Source of the DNA: Undaria pinnatifida
Lineage: Eukaryota; Sar; Phaeophyceae; Laminariales; Alariaceae
Length of the DNA: 64,000 bases
Assembly: GCA_012845835.1 (NCBI GenBank)
Contig: JABAKD010000018.1
Span: forward strand, 4,357,616-4,421,615
Direction: 5' to 3'
The notes under the pieces are model-generated. The model was not told where the DNA came from, made no database searches, and saw only the letters and a list, made by a program, of their open reading frames with translations. Within the stretch, counting starts at the first letter, position 1. Every line of letters starts with the position of its first letter. The position numbers and the translations under genes are program-made. This document shows positions 42,850-55,200 of the stretch, piece by piece.

Positions 42850-44135
42850 TGTTTTTTTTCGTGGAAGTTCATGAAAGCTTCCGTGGCAGCTTCCACTGCT
42901 TCCATGGAAGCTTCCATAGCTTCCATGAAAGCTTCCATCGCTTCCATCGAATCTTTCACGGAAGCTTCCATGGAAGTAGTGGAAGATGCCGCGGAAGTCA
43001 AAATTCCACGAAAGCTTCCACGCAAGTGCTTCCACGGAAGCTTCCACGGATTCGAAAGCTTCCACGAAAGCACTTTCACGGATTTTTAGGTTTTAGTTCC
43101 ATCGATGGAAGCAAGCGGCAGCTTCCACGGAAGGTCGGAATCTCAGCGGTTTCCACGAAAGCTTCCACAAAAGCTTCCATGGAAGTGCTTCCACGGAAGC
43201 TTCCACGGAAGCTTCCACGGATCCGAAAGCGTCCACTTCCACGGATTTTTAGGTTTTAGCTCCATGGGAGCAAGCGGCAGCTTCCACGGAAGGTCGGAAG
43301 CGCAGCGGCTTCCATGAAAGCTCCCACGAAAGCTTTTCGTGAAAGCTTTCGAAGTGGCTTCCACGAAAAGTTGGAAGCTACATCCACGGAATTTTACCTT
43401 TCACTTTCACGGAAGCTTCCGCAGCTTCCACGGAATCTCAGAGGCTTCCACGACCGCTCCCACGGATATATTTGTAGTGTGCAGTTCTGTGCCTTCAGTA
43501 GAGCTCACCACTTTTTCGAATACAAGGCTGACGCACACTGTGTACGAGATAAATGGTGTTTCACCGTACAATGGTTGGTTGTTGCGTTTCATTGGGTTAG
43601 GGTTAGGATTAGCGCATGTATAATTTAAAGAGGATGTCAACCACATGCCGGAAGCTTTCACAGAAGCTATCGCGGAAGCTTCCATGGGACTTTTTTTTTT
43701 CAAGCTTCCGTGGAAGAAAACTATTAATCATTATTTTAATTTATTTTTTGCTTCCACGAAAGCTTCAATGAAAGCGTCCGTGAAAGCTTCCGTGGAAGCA
43801 AATTTACTTCTACGAAAGCTTCCGTGAAAGCGTCCGTGGAAGCAAATTTATTTCCACGAAAGCTTCCGTGGAAGCTTTCGTGAAAGCTTTCATTGAAAAC
43901 TTCCGTAAAAGCTCCCGTGAACGCTTCCGTGGAAGCAAACTTACTTCCACGAAAGCTTCCGTTGAAGTTTCTGGGAAAGTAACCGCCGTGGAAGCTTCCA
44001 CGAAAAACTTCCATGGAAGTTACTTCCACGGAAGCGTCAATGGAACCTTCCACGGAAGCGATGAAAGCTTGCGTGGAAGCCGTGGAAGCTTTTTCATGGA
44101 AGCGATGAAAGCTTCCATGGAAGCTTTTATTAACA
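42850..44135. repeat. AAGCTTCCA palindromic satellite
   Basis: About 1.3 kb built from GGAAGCTTCCA(C/T) in units of 9 to 12 bases, with GAAAGC and GGAAGC variants. The core GGAAGCTTCC is its own reverse complement, so both strands look alike; both also have open frames rich in SFHG. An interruption at 43455-43635 is unrelated DNA. A larger duplication (about 43075-43145 and 43235-43300) is visible. Confidence 0.95.
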
Positions 44136-44460
44136 TCCACCCAAAATGCAGATAGTGCAGGTGGCCCAGCAGGAATCAGCAATAAGGAGGGCGGCAAGAG
44201 CAAAATTGGGGGCATCGTAGGGACACGTTTTGTTTTCGCCATCAATTTAGACGCGAGCTACTACGACAGAGAGGTAGGTAGCATTATTTGGCCAGAAAAT
44301 AATTCTGAACGTCGGGACCAACCCCTAAAACTTCCTAGTTTAACTCCAAGTGTTTTGCCCCGATGTCGGGACTGCGGCGCTGATATGGGCTAATTAACCT
44401 CAAATCGCGCGCGCGAACATCGTTCCTGTTTGCAACAGTTCCGTCTTTGTATACGAATCA

Positions 44461-44712
<252 letters not shown>

Positions 44713-44899
44713 CTGTACAAAGCAACTTCAAGTTTAGTACATGGACCGTTGACAGAGGAAATCGTGATACAACATATAGAGCACGATCAGGGAGGGTGTA
44801 CGCAAGTGTAAACGTTTTTTTCTCGTTTCAATTGTCTTGCGTACAGCGAGTATACACAGCGGTTCTATTGCATATCGCATGGTATTGTAATGGCCTGTT

Positions 44900-46280
44900 A
44901 TTCAAGAAATCCACATGCCCCCAAAACGACCGCAGCAGCAGGGGTTCCCCAATAAGGCGGTCTGAACAAGGCGGCATCCCTATACAAGGCGGTCAATAAC
45001 GCTTGGCACGACCGAGGAATTGCACTCATACTCAAAATAGAATGGGTAATAAGGCGGCTTCCCTCTACAAGGCGGTCGCATTGCTCTGGCACACCACACC
45101 GCCTTATTCACTGGGGGACCCCGATGACTGTGTCACACAGTATTTATTAGACTTGACTATGCCGGTACCGCCAGTGTTTTGAACTCACATGCCCCCAGAT
45201 GTGTTTTGCTTGAATTGCCTCTCGACGTGACCGGCTAGCCTCGACCCATCCCCTCCGTCCCTACAGAGGCGCACGCCCTCTTCGAAGAACGGGTCCACCT
45301 GCAAAAAACGAAATAGGACAAGAACAAAAAATTAAATTAGAAATAAAACGACGAGGAAACAAACAACACACCCTTTGTTATACACGAGATCATGAGGACC
45401 AACACAAAAAAGAGGACACCGAAAAAGCAAAAACAACACAGAAAAAAGCAATCGAAAAAGAGCACGAATCGCCATTTCGAAGAACGACGGAAAAAAAACA
45501 TTTTTTTTGTGGCATTTTCACGGACGGAATCAGTCATGACTCTTACAAGAGGTACCGACGGCAACGTGCTGGATCCCCAGCACAGCCGCACAGGGATGGA
45601 GAGGGGTAAGAGAGTGTTCATTCGATTTAGCGCAAAGTACAGTACAGGACACCGTGGAAAGTACAGGACACCGTGGAAAGTACAGTACAGGATACCTACG
45701 GGTAGTGCAAAGTGCAGTACAGGACACCTACGGATATACAGAGCGTACCCCGGATTAAGAGCGCCCAGGGCAAGAGCAGTCGGGACTTGAGAGCGGTCAA
45801 ATCAAATCGGCATGTCTCCCGTACATCGGGAGAGAGGCCCATACAAGGCGGTACAGGGGGCGGACGAATTTTGGCCGCCCTGTATCGAGAGGGTGCCCTA
45901 TTTCGTGTAGGCAATTTCCCCTGTTAGCACATCGCGCACTCCCCCCGACATGGACACCAAGCACTTGGAGTTAGAACAGGAAAAAAAAAAAATTAAGAGT
46001 TGGAAATGGGTCAATTTGGTATGCAGAGTTACCGCCGAGTCAACCGATTGCAACCGCCTTATATCGAGGTGGCGCCATATTCTAACCGCCGTAGAGTTGG
46101 AAATGAGTTAACTTCTATGCAGAGTTACCGTCGTGTCAACCGATTGCAACTGCCTTATATCGGGTAGTCGCCATTTTCTAGCCGCCTTATATAGGTCCCA
46201 CTACTGCTGTAGCGTCAACAGATTTCAACTCCCCTATATCGAGTGATCGCTTTGTTCTATCCGCGACATATAGGCACACT
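44900..46280. repeat. AAGGCGGT and GTTGGAAATGGG tandem motifs
   Basis: AAGGCGGTC/AAGGCGGCA at 44955-45090 and 45840-45870. GAGTTGGAAATGGG with TATGCAGAGTTACCG(C/T)CG and CCGCCTTATATCG occurs twice at 45995-46180. The same AAGGCGGTATCCC motif forms an array at 47540-47690 inside the next intron but one. Confidence 0.7.
45185..45298 (-). CDS. DOT1-like exon 10 and stop
   Basis: VDPFFEEGVRLCRDGGDGSR then LAGHVERQFKQNTSGGM and TGA. Acceptor TTTTTTGCAG, phase 0. Confidence 0.7.
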   Translation of the reverse strand: MDPFFEEGVRLCRDGGDGSRLAGHVERQFKQNTSGGM

Positions 46281-49200
46281 CCACTACAGTACCTCCATGA
46301 TGCGGTCGATCGGTAGACCGTGCTCCACATATTTCCGTCTGTACAGGTACATCATGTGACCCTCGCCCGATCCTGAATAAGAGCAAACACAGATGACCAA
46401 GGTGCCAAGCGGGAAAAGAAGGACGTTTAGGAGCAGAGTTCTGGCTGCAAGCGTGAGTTTTTTAACTGGTCTCGGCATTCACCTGTATCAGCTCCAAACG
46501 AAAAAAGTACACCTGTTTTATACAACTTCTTTCTCAGTACATGTACCCGTTTTTTGGCCACTTTTTGATTCTCAGCATGTTCCCGTTTTTCCGCTTCAAA
46601 CTGAACATGTACAGGTACACCCGTAATTGACCACTTGGTCTAAGCGTGTACCTATTTTCGGCTTCGAACGGAGCATATACACCGGTGTTTTCGGCTGTTG
46701 TCCTGCACAAATAATGTGTTAGGTTAAAGCCAATAATGTTTCCAACCAGTTCGAGTATACGTCAACCATTTCGAGTACCAGGTTTGAAATGTTCCACCAT
46801 TCGTACCGAAAACACGTTAAAATCATTGTGGTCGTGATACGGTCAACCATTCTGAGTGTGAGCATTTTTGTTGGCAGCGCATTTCAACCATTTAGAAGAC
46901 GTTTCAACTTTGGCCCACTCAACCATTGTGGGCGCATTTAATTTTCAACCATGTAAAGAACGAGCCTAAACCATACTGATTGAGCACGTTTCAACCATTG
47001 CAAGTTACATTTCAACAATCGTTGAATACGCTCCAACCATGTTCGAGCACGTTCAGTTAAGCCTTTCAGCACCTTTTAGCACCGCACTCCCGATATGGGG
47101 ATACAAACATTTGGGAGTTATAGACTAAAAACGCCAACAGTTGGAAATGGGTCAATTAACCCCTCACCGGTGAGACTCAGAGGCATCTTCAGGATATTGT
47201 CCACCTTGAATCCGTAGTCGAGTATCTTTCTCGGCACCTGGTAGCTGATCAGATGTCTCGCCTAGCTCCGCCGCGACGTACGATAAAGGCGAGGATAGGA
47301 AGGGAGGATAGGAAGGGGCGGGGAGGGGGGGTACGTTCGGTACTATTATATTTACGGGGCTGGGTAAGCAAGTCATACCTTGGGTATCGATCAGCACCTT
47401 GTAGCCGACCAGATGTCTCAAATCTCGCCCAGTATACATGGCCGCAACATACGATGAGGTCGAGATGAGAGGAGGGGCTTGGATTTATGGTCAGGTTGGG
47501 GTTGGAGTTGATGTTGAGCAAGTTGGGTAACACACTAGGGGCCCCCCAACAAGGCGGTATCCCTAGATAAGGCGGTATCCCTATATTAGGCGGTGTCCCT
47601 ATATAAGGCGGTATCCCTATATAAGGCAGTATCCATATATAGGGCGGTATCCCTATATAAGGCGGTATCCCGATATAAGGCGGTTAAGATTGCTTGGCGC
47701 GACTGGGGAATTATTGCCCTCATAACCTGGAATTAATAAGGTGGCTTCCCTCTGCAAGGCGGTCATGTTGCTCTGGCGCACCACAGCCTTACTGAGTGAC
47801 CCCTGCTGTGTGGGGAGGAGGATCGAACAAGTAGAACACGTCGGGGTGGGTTTGGGGTGGGGAAGGCGTGCTTGTTTGTTGCTTGCCGTAGTCATTCAAC
47901 CATTGACCACCGTTCCTACTCCATATAGAGACACCTCCAAAACAATGGGGCGCTCTTAGCGTTTCTTCCGTATCGCACCATGAAAAACCTTTTGCATATC
48001 TTATGCTCTTCCTGTTGGACCGCCGCGTTATTTTCTGTGACCGGGGCCGCAATCGTCATGTTTATTAGGCAGTGGGTCCCGCTCAAGCCCCATACAGGGG
48101 TTAACTTGGCATCCTTAGTCATCCAATTAAGACATTAAGACATTAAGAACGAGTCCCGCAGTGTAGCCGATCCACCGCCATAAATAAACCACAACGGAAA
48201 ACAAGACATAACTAGACCTTTTTATTTTAGCCTGCACCTGCGAGTTGTTGAAGATCGCCGCGATCTTGCGGAACGTGTCTGGTGGGAAGCCTGCGCTCAC
48301 CACACATATCGCATCCGACAGAAAAAAAACAGACGGACGGACGGACGGACGGACGGACGGACAGACAGACAGACAGACAGACACGGCGAGCGAGGGAGGC
48401 AATCAACAGGGGGAGACAACAACCAGCGGAGGACAACAGTTAGCGCGCTCGGCAAAAAGCGCCTGACACCGGAAGCGACAACAATACGGCCAGCACCAAC
48501 CTACAAGCAAGCAACACCACCACCAACCAAAACAAGCTCGCAGGTCCACAAAAGCAAGCCAACACGACCACCTTATCCAGCTGGCAAGCTATAAGCCAAG
48601 CAAGCCCTCCAAGCGACACAACCAAGCTCCAACCTTCAAGCCCACAGGCACCCCAACCAACCAACCAACCAACCTACCAACCTACCAACCAACCGACCAA
48701 TCAAACCAACCAAACCAACTAACCAATCAAACCAACCAACCAACCAATCAAACCAACCGACCGACCAACCAAACTAACACATCAACCAACCAAAAAACCA
48801 ACGGACCAACGGACCAACCAACCAAACTCACACATCAACTGACCATTCAACCAACCAAACAAAGCGAGGCAGCTACACCAGTAAATATTCCAGCCTCTTC
48901 ACTATTCACGACCCGATCCGCGGGTCTGACCAGGAGGCTTCCCAAAATATTGCGGGTCGAGTCGGGTCGGATCCAAAAGTGTTCTTCGGGTGAGACGGGT
49001 GTCAGATCTCAGGGGACGGGTCGGGTCACGCCGGCCCGAACCGATCCGCGGGGAAGTGACCCGGCCCGTGAACGGCCCTGGTAAGAATCTCGCCCTCTCA
49101 CCAAAATCGAATATTGTAGGCAAGAGTGAACGGTTGAATTGAACTGAACTAAACTGAACTGAACCTCTTGGCCAAAATTAAATCTCGATTGGGTGCAAAA

Positions 49201-52200
49201 AAAAAGGTGCATCCCTGAACTTAACTGCGCTGAACCTCTTGGCCCAAAATAAATAAATCTTGCTTGGGTGCAAAATACAATCTGTGCTTGCGAGCATCCA
49301 GCCCGCCATCAATCAAATCATCCCATCATCAAACCCGCAAACCAATTACCCGGCCAACAAACCAATCAGACCAACAAATCCACGGTAGAAAAGGGGAGGT
49401 CACTATGGGAGGCCTGTTTTTCGCAGCGGTAAAAAAAAACCACTTTCTCGCGAGAGAGCGGCTGCCTTCTACTTTAATGCGCTTTACGGCCTCCCGATAT
49501 GCACGGGCATCCACGGAACGTTCAGTCGCAGCTGCCTGCGCCAACGGAACATTTCAAAAGTCCGGTTTCGGCGACGGACGCACTGATCCAAAACTCGGTC
49601 TTTACGAGGTAGTGAAAAACGGGTAGTCAGCATACCCTCCTATCGTAGCCTCTTGCTGAGCCCAACCATCAAACAAAATCAGCCAACCAGAACAAACCAA
49701 TCAACCACCAAAAGCCATAGAACCACAAAGAGCCAGCCAGCCAACCAACCAACCAACCAACGAGTCATCCCCTTATTATAATGCGGTAGGAGTTGCACTT
49801 TTTTGGTTGTAACACGGACATGGCTTTTGACCGGTTGAACTCCTCAAGTGAACCATCGGCTAGCATGTTCATTTATACAAGCACAGTTGTTTCAGGACTA
49901 TTACGGAGATCCATTGTTAACTGGGGTAAATGCCTCATTATCATGTCGCAAAAAATTCACCGGAAATTTCTCATAATGTTCGCAATATCTCGGTCAGAAC
50001 ATCATTTATTTTTTTATTTTTTATTTTTGCGCCGTGACCGTAAAAGGCCTATGCGAACAATCTAAGCTATCGTTTACCGTTATCGACGAAGAATTGACGG
50101 AGTTATGACCCCATAGGCATTTACCCCTGTCAACAATGGATCTCCGTGATAACTAGATCACACAAACGTTCGTCGGGTTGCGCGAACGAACGCCTTCCAA
50201 GTAACGGTTCGGATGATGGTGAGATATTGAGCTCCTCATAGTTAGGATCTCTCAACAAACTTCATAAACCTAGCGTGGGGTGTGGCTCCAAGGTAGCCAA
50301 CGATACCCTTCTCTCACCGATGTCGAACATGTAGACGTGCGTGAACGGGTCGAAGCTCTTCGCGGACAAAATGTCTCCGTGCGCGAAAAAAAGGTTGTGC
50401 TTCTGAACGTCCACCCCCGGTTCCACCTTAACGTCGCGATCAACGCCTCTCTCGGCGACAACTCCATCACGAAGCAAACTGAAAACACAACACAATTTTT
50501 ATAGTTAGGGAGGCGGGGGGTGGGGAGGGGGGGCTTAGAGTCAGCGGGGACTGAGAGAGGGCAGCTGGATGGGGTCAGGAACGACTCCACATCTCCGACA
50601 GATGACGATCTAGATCATCTAGATCCTATAGATCATATAGATCATCTAGATCATCTATGAAGTATCCTGCATCTGCCGATATGATACGTGGTGCAGCATC
50701 CTTATACAGCTTCGCACTATCAAACCCTGCAAGCATTAGTTATATGAGATCGTGCGGCTCCCAACCGTAAGCATGAGCTACACCATACAGATCTCCCCGG
50801 GCAGATCTAGATCATTCGATAAGTGGGGGACGGTAATCTGTCCAAAGCGTGAAATATTTGACAAAGAAAGTCCTAGACACCTTCGATGGTGTCACGACGC
50901 ACACAACGCACAAGATATAAGGACGGGGGGCGGGAAGCGGGCGTGGGGGGGGGGGAGGGTCAAAAACGGCTTGGCAAAACAGTGATGCCGTTATTCCAGC
51001 ACGTGTCTGTTACTCGTACCTTCGATGGTTGACGACGCTGAGCTGCCATCTGACCTCCTCCAGCTCCAAGCCATAGCTGATTTCGCACCCGGGGTCCTGC
51101 CACAATAACCAGCACAGCAGACAAGAGAAACGTACACGTGGGGGGACAGGGGGGGGGGGTGAATCTAATTAATTCACAGCTGGCACTGATCCCAGGCACT
51201 AACGAAAGTCATCCCTTAATTTCCACGCTCGAGGGGAACATGAGGCGCCATAAAAACATGGGGAGCGGCGGCGGGGGGGGGGGGGGGGGGGGGGGCTAAG
51301 TTGGTGCAAGGCCGTCGTCGTATGGCCATAGACCCTCGCATCCCTACTATGCCGGGACAGAGCACGTCGGGTTTTCACCAACCAGACAGACATTCCTTGC
51401 ACCAAGCGCGAAGCGCCGTGAGGTTTTCGGCGAGTCCAATGAAAGTTGAACTGCATCCATCCAAGAGCCGCTCGTAAGACGGACGCCGGCGGAGGCGGGG
51501 GGGAGCGTACTCATGTGCTGCTCGCCTTAAGTAATTTAACCATTGACCACGCATCCATACCGAGACGGAGCATCCCTACCGAGACGGAGCATCGTCATCG
51601 TTCGATTAGTCCTTTGCAATCAAGGAAATAGTATCCTTCCTCGTGTTGAGCAGCCATCAAACGTTCGTTCAAGCAATACTAATTCGCTGGTTTCGGGGGG
51701 GGGGGTATCGTAGAATCAGTCAGACCCAACATGTGCGGATAATGCAGATAATGCAGATCCCAAAGATAGTAAAGATCACACCTAGCGAAACACGGGCAGA
51801 TAATCACACAGCTCATACATGCGTGGTAAGGAAAAAAAAAGTTATCCAACTACGTGTTGTGCATAGGATCTAGACCACACAGATACCACCTAGCGAAAAT
51901 ATGCGCAGATGATACAGATCATACAGACCCAACATGTGCAGATAATGCCTATCATTCAGATCCCACAGATCATACGGATCCCACCCAGTAAAATATGTGC
52001 AGACCATGCAGCTCATACACACATGGTAAAACAAAAAAGATCATCCAACCACGTGTTGTGCACAAGATCTAGACCACACATATGCTACCTAGCCAAAACA
52101 TGCGCAGATCGGACAGATCACACAGGTCCCACCTGGCGAAACACGTGCAGATTATGCAGATCATACAGATCCCACCTGGCCAAACATGTTCAGATCATGC

Positions 52201-55200
52201 ACCTCATGCACAACGCGCTAAAAACAAGAAAACATCCCACCTGGCGAAACATGTTCAGATCATGCAGCTCATAAACAACGTGTTAAAAAACAAACAAACA
52301 AAAAAGACACTTCTCCAAAAACCACGTCAAAAACACAAACCTGAGCAACGTGGAAGTTCGGCTTGCCGAGACCCGATCCGACGTCGATGAAGCTAGAGTT
52401 GCTGTCGAAACCCGTCTCTTCCTGGAACACACAGAACGTCCAGAGGCCGCCAGGCGGGGGCAGAGGCCCGAAGCGGGAAGACGATGAGTGCAACCAAAAA
52501 CACGCCTGCTTCTCCGACGTCACACAAACAACCTACGAAGCACCTGGTAAAACAACACATACTTCGAACTGCAAAATATTAGCACTCCGTAGCCCTCTTG
52601 ATACCATGTTACGCCATAAATATGTCCACATCTCGACCGCTTTTCATGTATTAAAAGTCAATAGCCCGGTTACTGGAGTCGTCGTACTCAAATTCGAACC
52701 GATTATTTTTTCTACTGCGCGCAAACGACGCCAATCCGAGCATAAGCAGGGGGCGCATCGCTTGTTTCCCTCCAAAGACCACGGAGGCAACACGTGGGTG
52801 GCAGCGTTCGTACGTCGAAGACGAACGGCAAAAACGGCAGATGGGGATATCCTGGCCAAACGAGCATTACCTTGAGGACGTTGACGACCTTCTGCATGCA
52901 CCCAACAGTCAACTCTCCATAAATCGCCCCGCTGTTTCCTAACAAACAAAAACACAGCGAAAAAAAAAAAAAACACACGGGACCAAACAAATACCAAGAG
53001 AACAAAAATCAGCACAGACCATCTCAACTCCTCACGTGCACCAACCATACACAAGAGGGTCGGAAAGACACGAAATAGCGGGGGGGGGGGCATTCAGATT
53101 ACCAACCCTCCGGCCAACCAAACCCTGTCGCTCGCTGAAAAAACTGTGCCTCGTATCGTACTCTCTTGGGAAAACAAACATATTATTATTTTTTTCTCCA
53201 GAAACACGCCCCCCACGCGAATCAAGCGAGCACAAAAAAAAGAACAAGCTTTTTCACGGGTCATGCATGCGCCTGCAGGTCGAGTCGGGTCGGGTCAGGA
53301 CGTTTTGGAATACCATGGGTCGGGCCGGGTCACCCTGACCCGATCCGACTCGCGACGGGTCGGGTCAGGACGTTTTGGAATACCATGGGTCGGGCCGGGT
53401 CACCCTGACCCGATCCGACTCGCGACGGGTCGGGTCAGGACGTTTTTTATTACCATGGGTCGGGCCGGGTCACCCTGATCCGATCCGACTCGCGACGGGT
53501 CGGGTCAGGACGTTTTGGAATACCATGGGTCGGGCCGGGTCACCCTGACCCGATCCGACTCGCGACGGGTCGGGTCAGGACGTTTTGGAATATCATGGGC
53601 CGGGCCGGGTCACCCTGACCCGATCCGACTCGTGGCAAAGGATCCGTCCCGCGAAAAGCCGTGGAGAAAACGCGCCGTGATAACCCAAACGCCTCCGTGT
53701 CAGGGTCCACAAGCAGTGTCAACCATACAATGCAGGGCTTTTAATGGTGGATACATGGGGTTGTGATTTTCGTCGTGTGCCCTCGCTCCGCCCCCCCCCC
53801 GCCATCCGCCCCGTTTTTTCCCGAAGCGCTGAGTTGTGGAGAAGCCTGCACACCCTTTTTGCTGAAACCAGGATATCTCACAATAGCCCAAAAAGACATG
53901 TCTGGTATACAAGAATTCGTGTATATCCCCATTATTAACCATCATCCAAAAAAACAAACAAACTCTAGTTACTGAAGCCACAAAAACAGGCAAGGAAAAA
54001 AAAAAACCGACAGGCATGATTCATTACTGTATACCTCCGCCACTTACACATCTTCCAACGCAAAAAAGCAAACAAACGAACCCCCTCCCTCACCGTTCCC
54101 TCCCACGCTTCCGGTAGCCTTCTGGACAAGTCTGTACACGTGGGACACGGCGCCGGGCACGGCAATCCTGTCCTTGCAAGGGGAACCGTCCTCAGCGCGA
54201 CCAAACGCTCTGCCCTTCACCTTCTTCGTCGGCGTCTGCGCAGCGCGGGGGGGGGGGGGGGGGGGGGGGAAGAGAGAGGTACGGGAGGTGTGTGTGGGGG
54301 GGTGTACTCATTTCATCCATACCCGTAGTCTTAAAAGCATAGACCCTCTCGCATCCTTACAATGCCGGGACGGAACACGCCGGGTTTTTACCGAGCAGGT
54401 AGACATCGCGCGCACCAAGCGCGAGGCGCCGTGAGGTGTTCGGCGAGTCGCATGAAGAGTGGGCTGCATCCTACTTCAAACGGGGGGGAAGTATTCGGAA
54501 CAACGTTAATGTAAAATGATGTTGACCGTGATACTAACCTAGTGCACCTGATATCACTCCGGGCGTTCAGCGACCTGTATCAATTTACGCCAGATCATAT
54601 AACATCAAATCCAGACCAATGTAAGCAGTAAATGGAATCGAATTCGATCCGACTCATCACATCACAGATCGCATTGACTCCAATCGAACCGATTCGAATC
54701 GTACACGGGCTCGCACTTCACTATCCGACCCGCACACGAAACGGTCAAGATCGAACCAGCTCGCTCTGATCTAACACAAGCCCTCTGCACACATAGCGAA
54801 ACTTACAACTCGAGGGACTCTTCTAACAACAAGGCGCCGGTCGATCACCCCCTTCCCCCGTTTTGCCCACAAGAAGAGCCTTCAATCTCTAACGTCGTTA
54901 CCGAACGCAGACAACCCTTACCCTTCCCCCCTCCCCTCCCCCCCCTCGCCACTGTCAAGCAGTAATCGAGAATCGCAGTAGTAGTTGCAACAGCAAAGAA
55001 GGCCTGCCTTCGTTACGGAGGAATCAAGTTCGACACCAACAACGGTTGTTTTGCGCTTTGATATCGCACCAACACGGTGTACGCGCAAACACTAAACTGC
55101 ACCGTATCCCACCTTGCCCCCCGCCTCCTTAACCTGACTACTTATCGACCCCTTCCCCCCCCTCCCTGTCTGCCGCCTCCTCCACTTCACTACACATCGA

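Noticed and set aside
42820-44245. SFHG-repeat proteins on both strands
   Set aside because: Palindromic satellite; equal quality on both strands and no domain.
44880-44925. Copy of the DOT1-like last exon downstream
   Set aside because: Only GGGGGCATGTG plus a few bases match 45185-45200; too short to claim.
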